Shown piece after piece: positions 6,016 to 14,833 of a stretch of DNA of 40,503 nucleotides. Numbering within the stretch: position 1 is the first letter of the stretch; every line of letters starts with the position of its first letter. Where the stretch lies: NCBI GenBank assembly GCA_904420435.1, contig CAJFVK010000018.1:1-40503 (forward strand), given 5' to 3'. Source of the stretch: an uncultured Oscillospiraceae bacterium. GTDB taxonomy: Bacteria > Bacillota > Clostridia > Oscillospirales > Oscillospiraceae. The position numbers and the translations under genes are program-made. Below the pieces are notes generated by a model, which ran no database searches, was not told the DNA's origin, and was given only the letters and a program-made list of their open reading frames with translations.

Positions 6016-7833
6016 GTGGCGGAGCGGGACTGGGAGTGCGGGCAGTTTGTCTGCGACTTTGTGGAGCGGCTGCCCACCACCGCCACAGGCAGGCCTTTCC
6101 GCCTGTACCCCTGGCAGAGGGAAAACCTGATGGAATTCTACTCCACCCTGGAACGGGATGAGGCGTCCGGCCGGCTGCTGCGGCAGTACCAATACCTCTA
6201 CCTGGAGATCCCCAAGAAAAACGGAAAGAGTGAGCTGGCGGCGGCCCTGGGGCTTTACCATCTCTTCGGGGATGGGGAGCTGAACGCCGAGGTCTATCTC
6301 TGCGCCGCGGATAAGGACAACGCCAGTATTGTGTTCCGGGCGGCGGTGTTCATGCTGGAGTCGGCACCCTGGACAGCAAAGATGATTGCCCGTGGGGAGC
6401 TGAAGATCACTAAGTCCCGGAAGATGGTGGAGTACCGCCGGAGGGTCAAATCGGAAAACGGGGGCCTACGGTGGGTTACAGTGGGCCTAATGCAGGTCAT
6501 GTCCGCCGAGGCCTTCTCCAAGCACGGATATAAGCCCAGCTGCGTGATCTTCGACGAGCTCCACGCCCAGCCCAACCGGGACATGTGGGACGTGATGACC
6601 GGCGCCGCAGGCGCTGCCCACAGCCAGCCGGTGTGGATCGTGCTGACCACGGCGGGCGACGATCCGGACCGGAAGAGCATCGGCTGGGAGATCCACGAAA
6701 AGGCGGTGGCCATCCGGGATGCCCGGCAGCTCCGGCGCATCCTGGCGGAGGGCGGGGACCCGCGGCAGGTCCTGTCCCTGCGTAACACCGCAGAGGAGGA
6801 TCTCCCCACAGCCCAGGCGGCCCTGCTGGAGCGGGACGAGAGCAACTGGCTTCCGGTGCTCTACGGCCTGACTGCCTTGGTCGGGGATGATCCGGACGAC
6901 CTGGCGGCGGTGGATATCTGGGATGAGAAGCTATGGTACCAGTGCAATCCGTCCCTGGGATACAATCTGACGCTGCGCGCCCTGCGGCTGGAGGCCCAGG
7001 CGGCGAAGCGGAGCCCGGCGGCGGAGAAACTGTTCCGCTGGCTGAGGCTGAACCAGTGGATCAGCGTAAAAGCGGTCAGCTGGATTCCCTTACCCCTGTA
7101 CGACAAGACCCAGTGGAACCGGCCGGAGTGGAAGGAACTGAACGTTCTGGAGCGGCGGCAGGCGGCCCGGGACTGCCTGGCGGGGAAAAAGTGCTACGGC
7201 GGCCTGGATCTGTCCAAAAGTACGGACCTGACGGCCTTTGTGCTGGTATTCCCGCCCCAGGAGGGGCTGGAAACCTGGGTGACCTTGTTCTGGGCCTGGC
7301 GGCCGGAGGAAGGCGTGGAAGAAGCGGAGCAGCGGGACCACGTTCCCTATCGGGACTGGGCCCGGGCGGGCTTCCTGGAGCTGTGTGAGGGCGACATTGT
7401 GGACTACAGCCGGGTAGAGGACACGATCTGGGCGGCGGCGGACAGGTTTGATCTGCTGACCCTGGGGCTGGACCCGGCTATGAGCTGGACGCTGAGCCAG
7501 CGGCTGATGAGGGGAAGCGAGGAGCGCCAAGGGCTGGAGGTTATTGAGATCTCCCAGACCATGCTGGGCATGTCGCCGGCGACCAAGCAGCTGGAGCTGC
7601 TGATCCGAAAGCATGCGATGCTCCACGAGCACAACACCTGTGCCCGCTGGAATTTTGGAAATGTGCGCTGCGCGGTGGACGGCAACGAGAACATGAAGCC
7701 CATGAAAAACCGCAGCACCGGGCGGATCGACATTGCAGTGGCCTGGATCATCGCGCTGGCGACGGCCATGGCGAAAATGCCCCAGGGCCCGGATATCAAC
7801 GAGCATGTGCTGGCGGAATCCTGGCACCTGTAG
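6016..7833 (+). CDS. terL: Terminase large subunit
   Basis: A 605-residue ATP-driven packaging motor and nuclease of the HK97 type. The Walker-A-like P-loop is PKKNGKS (66-72) and Walker B is VIFDE (177-181). The C-terminal RNase-H-like nuclease has candidate metal-binding acids in GGLDLSKSTD (D398), LGLDPA (D485) and GRIDIAVAW (D572). It translocates DNA into the prohead through the portal and cuts it to length. GTG start follows three bases after terS. Full length, no damage seen. Confidence 0.95.
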   Translation: MAERDWECGQFVCDFVERLPTTATGRPFRLYPWQRENLMEFYSTLERDEASGRLLRQYQYLYLEIPKKNGKSELAAALGLYHLFGDGELNAEVYLCAADKDNASIVFRAAVFMLESAPWTAKMIARGELKITKSRKMVEYRRRVKSENGGLRWVTVGLMQVMSAEAFSKHGYKPSCVIFDELHAQPNRDMWDVMTGAAGAAHSQPVWIVLTTAGDDPDRKSIGWEIHEKAVAIRDARQLRRILAEGGDPRQVLSLRNTAEEDLPTAQAALLERDESNWLPVLYGLTALVGDDPDDLAAVDIWDEKLWYQCNPSLGYNLTLRALRLEAQAAKRSPAAEKLFRWLRLNQWISVKAVSWIPLPLYDKTQWNRPEWKELNVLERRQAARDCLAGKKCYGGLDLSKSTDLTAFVLVFPPQEGLETWVTLFWAWRPEEGVEEAEQRDHVPYRDWARAGFLELCEGDIVDYSRVEDTIWAAADRFDLLTLGLDPAMSWTLSQRLMRGSEERQGLEVIEISQTMLGMSPATKQLELLIRKHAMLHEHNTCARWNFGNVRCAVDGNENMKPMKNRSTGRIDIAVAWIIALATAMAKMPQGPDINEHVLAESWHL

Positions 7834-7846
7834 GAAGGAGGAGCGT

Positions 7847-8092
7847 GTGAAAGAAAAATGGAGAGCCCTTTGGGGCAGAGCGGCTCCCGTCCTAGGGCAG
7901 GGGTTGCGGGCTCTGGGCCGCGGCCTGGCCCTATATCTGGATGATCTGTGCCTGCTGGGGGCTGGCTGCTGCTGCACAGCGGCGGCCGCTGAGCTGGCGG
8001 GAAAGCCAGGGGCGCTGATCTGCGCGGGCGTCTGGCTCACAGCCTACGCCGTGGTAATCGCCCGGTCCAGGAGAGGGGGCGGCGGCAAATGA
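7847..8092 (+). CDS. Small membrane protein between terL and portal
   Basis: GTG start at 7847 behind AGGAAGGAGGAG; the longer ORF in the track begins inside terL. The 81-residue product is basic at both ends with two hydrophobic stretches (DDLCLLGAGCCCTAAAA and ALICAGVWLTAYAVVIA), so it probably spans the membrane twice. Small membrane proteins occur at this place in many Clostridia phages; their role is not known. It overlaps the portal start by four bases (ATGA). Confidence 0.6.
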   Translation: MKEKWRALWGRAAPVLGQGLRALGRGLALYLDDLCLLGAGCCCTAAAAELAGKPGALICAGVWLTAYAVVIARSRRGGGGK

Positions 8093-9309
8093 TTCTGAGC
8101 CAGGCCATGGCGGCGCCCGGGGCCGGTCAGGAGAGTCGGGACGCCCAGAGAGAGTTTGAGAAAATTCTCCGGGATATCTTCTTTTCCGGGGAGGAGTCGC
8201 CCACTGGCCAGGAGGCCGCCGAGCAGCTCTCCCCGGTGGCGGCGGCCCACCGGATCCTGTCCAACGCCTTCGGGGTAATCCCTTTTGGCGTGTTTCAGAA
8301 GGTGGACGGGGCCCGGCAGCCAGCGGAGGATGAACTTCTCCAGCGCCTGTTGAGTCGGCGGCCCAGCGCCTACATGACGCCGTTTCTCCTGAACAAGGTG
8401 GTGATGTCCAATGCCTTCTGGCACGGCTTTGGCGCCGTGTGGAACCGGAGGGACAGCGCCGGGCGGCTGGTGGAGCGGATCGCCCTGCCCACAGACTGCT
8501 GCAGCGTCTACAAGGATCCGGAGGGGCCGCTTTACTGGTACAGCTACAACGTGGACGGAGTCCAGAAGGTCTTTGCTCCCCGGGAGCTGAGCATCCTGTT
8601 TTTCGAAACCTACAACGGGATCTGGGGGCGCGGGGTTTTGGACCTGGCCCGGGAGGCGGTGGCCTCCGACGCCCTGGCCCAGCGATATGGCAGGAAGTTT
8701 TACCAGAACGGGGCGCGCATCTCCGGGATCGTGGAGGTGGACACGGACGCCTCCCCCGTCACCAAGGACAAAGTCAAGCGGGAATTCGCCCGGTATGCCT
8801 CAGACGACGCCTTCAAAATCGCGGTGCTGGATCACGGCATGAAGTACACGCCCCTGGGGCTGAGCCAGAGCGACGCACAGTTTATCGAGAGCCGGACCTT
8901 TACCGTGGAGGAGATCGCCCGGTTTACCGGGGTGCCGAAGCACATGCTTCAGACCGGCAAGGAGAGCTACGACTCCAACCAGCAGCAGCGGGTGAACTAT
9001 GTGACGGACACCCTGGTGCCTTTTGTGACCCAGTGGGAGCAGCAGAACACCCAAAAGCTCCTGAGCCGTCAGCAGCGGGGGCTGGGGTGGTACGTCCACG
9101 GCAATGTGTCGGTTCTGCTGCGGGGGGACGACCTGACCCGCTCCAATTTCTACGAGCGGATGATCCGCAACAGCATCTACAACCCGGACGAGTGCCGGGC
9201 TCTGGAGGAGAAGCCGCCGATTCCCGGCGGCTTAGGGCAGGAGTTCCTGCTGAGTAAAAATTTCGGATCCCTGCGATCCATTGTGAGAGGAGGAGGCGAA
9301 GGTGGTTGA
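8089..9309 (+). CDS. Portal protein (HK97 family)
   Basis: A 406-residue dodecameric-ring protein at the unique capsid vertex through which DNA enters and leaves. Recognised by FGVIPFGVFQKVDG, GFGAVWNRRDSAGR, GIWGRGVLDLAREAV and the C-terminal FTVEEIARFTGVPKHMLQ, YDSNQQQRVNYVTDTLVPFVTQWEQ, all typical of HK97-type portals. It follows terminase and precedes the prohead protease, the standard order. Confidence 0.95.
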   Translation: MILSQAMAAPGAGQESRDAQREFEKILRDIFFSGEESPTGQEAAEQLSPVAAAHRILSNAFGVIPFGVFQKVDGARQPAEDELLQRLLSRRPSAYMTPFLLNKVVMSNAFWHGFGAVWNRRDSAGRLVERIALPTDCCSVYKDPEGPLYWYSYNVDGVQKVFAPRELSILFFETYNGIWGRGVLDLAREAVASDALAQRYGRKFYQNGARISGIVEVDTDASPVTKDKVKREFARYASDDAFKIAVLDHGMKYTPLGLSQSDAQFIESRTFTVEEIARFTGVPKHMLQTGKESYDSNQQQRVNYVTDTLVPFVTQWEQQNTQKLLSRQQRGLGWYVHGNVSVLLRGDDLTRSNFYERMIRNSIYNPDECRALEEKPPIPGGLGQEFLLSKNFGSLRSIVRGGGEGG

Positions 9310-10003
9310 TATTCAGCTCCGGGGCGAGCTCTGGGACAACGACAGCGCGGACGTTCTGAGGTGGTGGGGGTGGCGGGACATCACGGCCCCCATGGACATC
9401 CAGGCGGCCCTGGATGCCGCCGGCGGGGATGAGGTGACGCTGCTCATCAACTCCCCGGGCGGCAGCATGGCGGTGGGCAGTGAGATCCGCTCCATGCTGC
9501 GGCGGTATCAGGGAAAGACCACGGCCCTGTTCCAGGGCTATGGAGCCAGCGCGGCCACCCTGGCGGCAGCGGGCTGCCAGGTGATCCAGTCGGAGCCTGG
9601 GGCTCTGCTGTGTTATCACAACCCGCTGGGACAGGCGGATGGGGACTACCGGGAGATGCGGCGCAGCGCCCAGGGACTGGAAAATGCCAGGGACTGCGTA
9701 CTGGAGATCTACCTAGCCCGGCCGGGAGCGGCGGACCGGGAAGCCCTGGCGGAACTGATGGCGCAGGACACCTGGATTACCCCTACCCAGGCCAAGGGCT
9801 ACGGCCTGATCGACGAGATCGTCGGCAGCGGCGGAGAGAACGCGGATCCGGCGGCCTTTGTGGCCGCGGGGCGGCGCATCCGGCTGACAGCGGCCATGCG
9901 GGAGCGGTATCAGGTCCATGTGGCGGAGGAGCGGGCGCTGGCCGCCAAGATGGAGGAAGCAAAGCGCACCCTGGCAAAGCTCAGGGCGCTTGCACAGTAT
10001 TAA
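9302..10003 (+). CDS. ClpP-type prohead protease
   Basis: A 233-residue serine protease of the ClpP fold that clears scaffold and trims the capsid protein during head maturation. LINSPGGS (48-55) forms the oxyanion region, S83 in GYGASAATLAAAG is the nucleophile and H106 in CYHNP the general base. The C-terminus is a charged helix. GTG start overlaps the portal end by eight bases. It lies just before the major capsid gene, as expected. Confidence 0.93.
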   Translation: MVDIQLRGELWDNDSADVLRWWGWRDITAPMDIQAALDAAGGDEVTLLINSPGGSMAVGSEIRSMLRRYQGKTTALFQGYGASAATLAAAGCQVIQSEPGALLCYHNPLGQADGDYREMRRSAQGLENARDCVLEIYLARPGAADREALAELMAQDTWITPTQAKGYGLIDEIVGSGGENADPAAFVAAGRRIRLTAAMRERYQVHVAEERALAAKMEEAKRTLAKLRALAQY

Positions 10004-10029
10004 ACAGACAGAAAGGAGATTTTGACAAC

Positions 10030-11328
10030 ATGGACTTCAAGGCGAAAATTGAGGAGCTCCGGGCGAAGAAGAAGGAGCTGATGGCCAGCGCGCAGTCCCT
10101 GGCGGACGAGGGCAAGGTGGATGAGCTCAACGAGATTACCGATCAGATGGAGGGGATCAACAACTCCATCAAGAGCCTGGAGCGGCTGGCCCAGGCCAGC
10201 GGGCAGGAGGCCGACCCGGTCTATGACGGCGCCCTGCGCCAGGACGGCGAGTCCCCCAAATCTCAGAAGCAGGACGATACCCGGCCCTTTGCCAGCCTGG
10301 GCGAGCAGCTGAAGGCCGTGTACAACCTGCGCCGCCACGGGATCCAGGACAGACGCCTCCAGCAGGTGAACAACGCGGTGCTGGGGAACAACGAGGGCAC
10401 CGGCGCGGAGGGAGGCTTTGCCATCCAGACCGACTTTGCCGGCCGGATCCTGGAGAGCGCCCTGGAGCGCAACAGCCTGCTCCAGCGCCTGGACCGCTAC
10501 ACCTGCAGCTCCGGCGCCAACGCCATGCGCTGGGTGGCGGTGGATGAAACCGACATCTCCTCCAGCGTGTTCGGCGGCGTACGGATGTTCTGGGCCAGCG
10601 AGGGCGGCACGGTGCCCGCCACCCATCCCAAGCTCCGGGAGATCAAACTGGATCTGGAGAAGATGATGGGCTTCGCCTATGCCACCGACGAGATGCTGGA
10701 GGACGCGGTCTTCATGAGCGGTTTTTACTCCACGGCCTTCTCCCTGGCGGCGGACGAGCTGCTCACCGGCGCGGTTATCGCCGGCGACGGCGTGGGCAAG
10801 CCCCTGGGCTGGCTGAACAGCTCCGCCCTGATTGCCGTACCCAAGGAGTCCGGCCAGGCAGCCGGCACGCTGGTGGGCAACAACGTCATCAAGATGCAGG
10901 CCCGCTCCATGCCCAAGGGACGGGAGCGGCTGGTGTGGGTGATGCACCCGGATCTGGAGGAGCAGCTGCCCACCCTCTCCATCTCCAGCGGCGACGGGAG
11001 CGCCTCCAAATTCCTCTGGGACCCCGAGGGCGGCATCCGGAACTTTGACACCCAGCGGGTGCTGGGCAAGCCGGTGATCTTTGACCAGAACTGCGCCTCC
11101 CCCGGCGTGGTGGGCGATGTGATGCTGGTGGATCCCTTCCAGTACATCCTGCTGAGCAAGGGCTCCGTCAAGCAGGACTGGAGCATGCACGTGGAATTCC
11201 TGACGGATCAGATGTGCTTCCGGGTGGTGTTCCGCTGCAACGGAACGCCCAAGGTGAAAAGCCCCCTGACCATCAAGAACAGCACCAAGACCCGCAGCCC
11301 CTTCGTGGCGCTGGCGGACCGGAGATAA
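10030..11328 (+). CDS. Major capsid protein (HK97 fold)
   Basis: The start ATG 10030 follows AGAAAGGAG; the track's 572-aa ORF begins inside the protease in another frame. The 432-residue protein has an N-terminal coiled-coil scaffold region (FKAKIEELRAKKKELMASAQ..., about 1-100) that the protease would remove, then the HK97 body with the motifs GGFAIQTDFAGRILES, GGTVPATHPKLREIKLDLEKM, GDGVGKPLGWL and LGKPVIFDQNC. It forms the icosahedral shell. Confidence 0.95.
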   Translation: MDFKAKIEELRAKKKELMASAQSLADEGKVDELNEITDQMEGINNSIKSLERLAQASGQEADPVYDGALRQDGESPKSQKQDDTRPFASLGEQLKAVYNLRRHGIQDRRLQQVNNAVLGNNEGTGAEGGFAIQTDFAGRILESALERNSLLQRLDRYTCSSGANAMRWVAVDETDISSSVFGGVRMFWASEGGTVPATHPKLREIKLDLEKMMGFAYATDEMLEDAVFMSGFYSTAFSLAADELLTGAVIAGDGVGKPLGWLNSSALIAVPKESGQAAGTLVGNNVIKMQARSMPKGRERLVWVMHPDLEEQLPTLSISSGDGSASKFLWDPEGGIRNFDTQRVLGKPVIFDQNCASPGVVGDVMLVDPFQYILLSKGSVKQDWSMHVEFLTDQMCFRVVFRCNGTPKVKSPLTIKNSTKTRSPFVALADRR

Positions 11329-11341
11329 GGAGGACAGGAGC

Positions 11342-11752
11342 ATGAAACGTATTTGTGAGGATTTGGCCTTTCAGGCCGTACTGGCCCCGGCCAGCGTGAG
11401 CGCGTCCACGGGAACCACCAGCGGCTATGTAGATGCCTCCGGAGCGGACGAGGTGGAGTTTGTGGTGTCTACGGCCCCTCTGGGCGCGGGCAAAAGCCTG
11501 ACCGTGACGCTGCTGGCTGCCAGCGACAGCGGCGGCAGCGACGCGGAGGAGCTTGGAGAGGCCACCTTTACCGACGCCGAAGGCACGGCGGCCCAGGCGG
11601 CGGTGGTGAGCTACAAGGTGTCGCCGGAGTACGGCCGGTATGTGGCGGTAAAGTTCCAGCACGATGCGGATGCCGCTGTGACCTGCTCGGCGGTGGCGGC
11701 CGCCCGGCAGATCTATCGGCCCGCGGAAAACGGCTGGACCCTGGCGGTGTAG
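11342..11752 (+). CDS. Probable head decoration or minor head protein
   Basis: A 136-residue beta-rich, alanine/serine-rich protein just downstream of the capsid gene, with AAGGAGGACAGG as ribosome site. Strand-like segments (SGYVDASGADEVEFVVST, KSLTVTLLAASDSG, GRYVAVKFQHDADAAVTC) suggest a single small beta domain. Decoration proteins often sit here, but I recognise no specific family, so the role is inferred from context. Confidence 0.55.
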   Translation: MKRICEDLAFQAVLAPASVSASTGTTSGYVDASGADEVEFVVSTAPLGAGKSLTVTLLAASDSGGSDAEELGEATFTDAEGTAAQAAVVSYKVSPEYGRYVAVKFQHDADAAVTCSAVAAARQIYRPAENGWTLAV

Positions 11753-11755
11753 GCC

Positions 11756-12070
11756 GTGGGGATCCCGGAGGACCTGCTGTCCCAGGTGAAGGCCTACTGC
11801 GCGGCTCAAAACGCCGACGACGCCGATATGCTGAATCTGAATGACGCCTGGGACTCCGCTCAGAGCTATCTGGCCGGGGCGGGGGTCACAGAGCCGGAGC
11901 GGTCATCGGGCACCTGGCCGCTGTGGTTTCAGGTGATGAAGGCCCTGACCCTGGACGGCTTTGACCAGCGGGGCGCCCAGTTTGACCAGGGAAAGCTGCA
12001 GGACAACTCAGCCTTCCGCCGGCAGCTCAATCAGCTGAAGCTGTCGGCGCTGCCGGAAGCGGAGGAATAG
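11756..12070 (+). CDS. Head-tail connector protein (gp6-like adaptor)
   Basis: GTG start three bases after the previous stop; 104 residues, all-helical. The opening EDLLSQVKAYCAAQNADDADMLNLNDAWDSAQSYLAGAG is typical of the helical adaptor that docks under the portal (HK97 gp6/SPP1 gp15 type). C-terminal half (WFQVMKALTLDGFDQRG) is helical as well. A perfect hairpin follows the stop. Confidence 0.75.
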   Translation: MGIPEDLLSQVKAYCAAQNADDADMLNLNDAWDSAQSYLAGAGVTEPERSSGTWPLWFQVMKALTLDGFDQRGAQFDQGKLQDNSAFRRQLNQLKLSALPEAEE

Positions 12071-12072
12071 AG

Positions 12073-12099
12073 GCCGGGTGTCCGACTCGGACACCCGGC
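12073..12099 (+). promoter_or_regulatory. Perfect 13-bp hairpin between connector genes
   Basis: GCCGGGTGTCCGA and TCGGACACCCGGC are perfect reverse complements separated by one base. No T-run follows; the ribosome site GGGGAGGAG of the next gene starts right after it. It may act as a leaky terminator, an RNA processing site or a 3'-end stabiliser that sets lower expression of the neck and tail genes than of the capsid genes. Confidence 0.6.
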
Positions 12100-12115
12100 G
12101 GGGAGGAGCGATAAC

Positions 12116-12754
12116 ATGAGCAGGACCAGCATTGACGCGGGGAAACTGACGGAAGACCTGCAGGTTCTTGCCCTGCAGGAGGTCAGCCCCAATACATGGG
12201 ACTGGACGAGTATGGCGTCCACCAAGGGGCAGGTAGAGCTGAGCACCGCCAAAAAGAACCTGTTCTCCTCTGTGGGGATCGGAGCCAGGGCCGCTCAGGT
12301 CCTGATCCGCCGGCAGGCCATCACCCTCCACAACGCGCTGCTGTGGACGGATTTTCTCAGCGGGGCAAGGCGGCACCTGTTTTTGACCTCCATTGTTCCG
12401 GAGGGGCGGCTCCACCTGCGGCTGGAGGCGGCGTTGGTGGAAATGGTACAGTGCCTGGCTTCTAGAACAGCGGATACGGTAGGTACCGCCGGACGACCGG
12501 TTTCCACGGAAACGATGCGCCTGGCCTTCCCGGGCGTCCTGACAGAAAAATATGCTCGATACGAGAGAGAGGAAACCCATGCCGAGCAGGAGACTGGTTA
12601 CGTTTTGGTAGTACCCAAGCCGATAGTTCTTCGTCCTGGCGATCTGATTACCGTCCAGGATGGGCCAGCCAGGGCGGTGTACAACGTAGCGGCCTGCCAT
12701 GTGCTGGATCCATACAAAAATGAGTATGAGATTGTCTGGAGGCGGGATGTGTAA
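12116..12754 (+). CDS. Head closure / head-tail joining protein, two-domain
   Basis: A 212-residue protein. The first half (TWDWTSMASTKGQVELS, FSSVGIGARAAQVLIRRQAIT, RRHLFLTSIVPEG) is the head-tail adaptor pattern of HK97 gp7/SPP1 gp16-like stoppers. The second half (VLVVPKPIVLRPGDLITVQDGPARAVYNV, HVLDPYKNEYEIVWRRDV) looks like a related beta-barrel unit. It would close the connector after packaging. Codon use from about 12440 is less GC-skewed than in the capsid genes. Confidence 0.7.
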   Translation: MSRTSIDAGKLTEDLQVLALQEVSPNTWDWTSMASTKGQVELSTAKKNLFSSVGIGARAAQVLIRRQAITLHNALLWTDFLSGARRHLFLTSIVPEGRLHLRLEAALVEMVQCLASRTADTVGTAGRPVSTETMRLAFPGVLTEKYARYEREETHAEQETGYVLVVPKPIVLRPGDLITVQDGPARAVYNVAACHVLDPYKNEYEIVWRRDV

Positions 12755-13221
12755 TGGCACAGGCAGTAGACGCCAGAGGAATGGACCAGCTGATGTCCGC
12801 CTGGGACAGACTGCTCCAACGCTTTCCCCAAGAAAAACAGCTGCTGCTGCGGCAGGTTGGCGGCACTATCCTGGAGCAGGTCAGGCTGAGAATCGGCGGC
12901 ACAGGTAAGGTCGCCGGCTGGCAGGAACCCCATATGGGCAGCAAGGGGGGGTATGTGGCCGTCCGGCCTGCATCAGATGTGTTTCAGATGACACAAAGCG
13001 GCACCCGCTACCCGGTAGGCTATATCACCAACGCCATTGAAGGCGGTCACAGGATCTCAGAGCCCAGAGGTGGCAAGGGGTACCGCCCCAGAATCCATGT
13101 TCCGGCAGTGTCCGGCCGGTGGTTCTACGATGCGGTACGTCGGCAGCTGCCCGGAATTGCAGAAGAAGCAGCCCGACAACTGGCGAACCTGATCTGTGAT
13201 GGATTGGAGGGAATGTTGTGA
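12754..13221 (+). CDS. Neck / head-tail protein (HK97 gp10-like)
   Basis: A 155-residue protein starting at the ATG overlapping the previous TAA. The order of an N-terminal helical pair (MDQLMSAWDRLLQRFPQEKQLLLRQVGGTILEQVRLRI), a basic loop and the central GSKGGYVAVRP, then a C-terminal helix, is that of gp10-like tail-attachment proteins. It sits between head closure and tail terminator, as in related phages. Confidence 0.7.
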   Translation: MAQAVDARGMDQLMSAWDRLLQRFPQEKQLLLRQVGGTILEQVRLRIGGTGKVAGWQEPHMGSKGGYVAVRPASDVFQMTQSGTRYPVGYITNAIEGGHRISEPRGGKGYRPRIHVPAVSGRWFYDAVRRQLPGIAEEAARQLANLICDGLEGML

Positions 13222-13697
13222 CCTATCAGGAATTGACAGAAGCCATTGCGGAGAAGATTTCTGCCCTTTGGCCAGGCCGGATGATCTACCGGGACTTTTG
13301 CCCGGTAGATCATAAACGTCCCTCTGGTTTCCTCTATGTGACACAGGCGGACTGGAGCGACGCAAACCTGGGGCTGGTACGGTGGGATTTTACGGCGGAG
13401 CTGACGCTGTTCGCCGCCACTGACAGCTACGCACTGGAAAGCACTGAATCGCTGCGCCTCGACCAGCTGGCGGTCCTTCAGGCCTTCAGCGGGCCGTCCA
13501 TCCAGGTAGGAGATCGGCACATTGTGCTGACATTGGGGGCTCCATCTCCCGGCCCGGGAGAGGCCTATGTTCAGTTTACAGCCTCTTGGCTGGACAGCCG
13601 GCCGGGGTATGTGGACCAGGACACGGAGCCGGAGAGCGTCAGCGGCGTGCCGCTGATGGAAGAATTTACAATGGACGTATCGACAAAGAAGGAGTGA
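13218..13697 (+). CDS. Tail terminator protein
   Basis: GTG start overlapping the previous stop. The 159-residue product begins with MTYQELTEAIAEKISALWPGRMIYRDF and has RPSGFLYVTQ and FTAELTLFA strands; this is the small alpha/beta tail-terminator pattern (DUF6838-like) seen before sheath genes in PBSX-type tails. It would cap the tail tube and contact the neck. Confidence 0.7.
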   Translation: MTYQELTEAIAEKISALWPGRMIYRDFCPVDHKRPSGFLYVTQADWSDANLGLVRWDFTAELTLFAATDSYALESTESLRLDQLAVLQAFSGPSIQVGDRHIVLTLGAPSPGPGEAYVQFTASWLDSRPGYVDQDTEPESVSGVPLMEEFTMDVSTKKE

Positions 13698-13701
13698 TTG
13701 T

Positions 13702-14820
13702 ATGGCGACCAATATCGGGCTGCCCAGCCTGACGATTTCCTTTCAGAGCGCGGCCAGGGCGGCGGCAAACCGGAGCAAGCGGGGCTATGTAGGGGTGTTT
13801 GTGCGGGACGCCCAGGCCCAGGGAGTGCACCAGCTGAGCAGCGCGGCGCTGATCCCCGCCACCCTGGGGGCGGACAACCAGGCGTATCTGCGGCGGGCCT
13901 TTACCGGCAGCGACCGGGGGACGCCCAGCCGGGTGACGGCGGTGGTCATCGCCCCGGGCACGGAGGACACCACCGCCCTGGAGGCGGGGCTGAAACTCAT
14001 CGAGGGGATGAGCCTGGACTACATCGCGCCGCCCCCCGACGTGACGGCGGCGGAGAAGACCCTGCTGGAAACTTGGGTGAAGGGGCGGCGGGCGGCCTAC
14101 TACACCGAGAAACTGGTGGAGCCTAACCCCGCCACGGCCCCCGACAACATGGGGATTATCGCCTTTACGGAGACGGACGACGCCCTGGCGGAGGGGGAGA
14201 CCACCTACACCGCCGGGGAGTATGCCAGCCGGATGGCCGGTATCCTGGCGGGCATCCCCTCCGGCATGTCCGCCACCTATGCCCAGCTGCCCGAGCTGAC
14301 GGCCGTGACGCCCCGGGACACCGAGGAGCTGGAGGAGGCGGTCAACGACGGGGAGCTGGTGCTGATGCACGACGGGCTGGTGGCCAAGATTGCCCGGGGT
14401 GTGAACAGCCTGACCACCGTTCCGGAGGGCGGCAGCGCGGACTGGAGCAAGATTAAGATTGTGGAGGGCATGGATCTGGTCACCTACTTCCTGCGCACCA
14501 CCATCCAGAACGAGTATGTGGGCCGGTACCCCAACACCTATGACAACAAGTGCGTGCTGGTGACGGCCATCTCCGCCTTTCTCCAGGAGCTGGAGGCCCA
14601 GGGGGTGCTGAATCCCGGGGAGAGCTGGTGCGAAATTGATGCGGAGGCCCAGCAGAAGTGGATGCAGAGCCAGGGCGTGGACACCGCCTCCATGACGGAG
14701 CAGGAGATCCGGGAGTACCAGACGGGCAGCTGGGTATTCATCAAGGCCGGCGGGCGGCTGGTGGACGCCATGGAGGACTTCCAGGTGTCCTTTGACGCCC
14801 TGTCCGACCTGGCGGCGTAA
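13702..14820 (+). CDS. Contractile tail sheath protein
   Basis: A 372-residue sheath subunit. GYVGVFVRDAQ near the N-terminus, a middle region with NMGIIAFTETDDA and ASRMAGILAGIPSGMSATYAQLPELTAVTP, and the conserved C-terminal domain (VEGMDLVTYFLRTTIQNEYVGRYPNTYDNKCVLVTAISAFLQELE ... GSWVFIKAGGRLVDAMEDFQVSF) identify it. Its presence makes the virion a contractile-tailed (myovirus) particle. The gene is strongly GC-skewed at third positions. Confidence 0.95.
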   Translation: MATNIGLPSLTISFQSAARAAANRSKRGYVGVFVRDAQAQGVHQLSSAALIPATLGADNQAYLRRAFTGSDRGTPSRVTAVVIAPGTEDTTALEAGLKLIEGMSLDYIAPPPDVTAAEKTLLETWVKGRRAAYYTEKLVEPNPATAPDNMGIIAFTETDDALAEGETTYTAGEYASRMAGILAGIPSGMSATYAQLPELTAVTPRDTEELEEAVNDGELVLMHDGLVAKIARGVNSLTTVPEGGSADWSKIKIVEGMDLVTYFLRTTIQNEYVGRYPNTYDNKCVLVTAISAFLQELEAQGVLNPGESWCEIDAEAQQKWMQSQGVDTASMTEQEIREYQTGSWVFIKAGGRLVDAMEDFQVSFDALSDLAA

Positions 14821-14833
14821 GGGAGGATGACAT

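Noticed and set aside
10000-11343. Long minus-strand ORF of 447 aa opposite the capsid gene, and similar long antisense ORFs opposite other genes.
   Set aside because: They are shadows caused by high third-position GC in the real genes; they lack starts with ribosome sites and have low-complexity composition.
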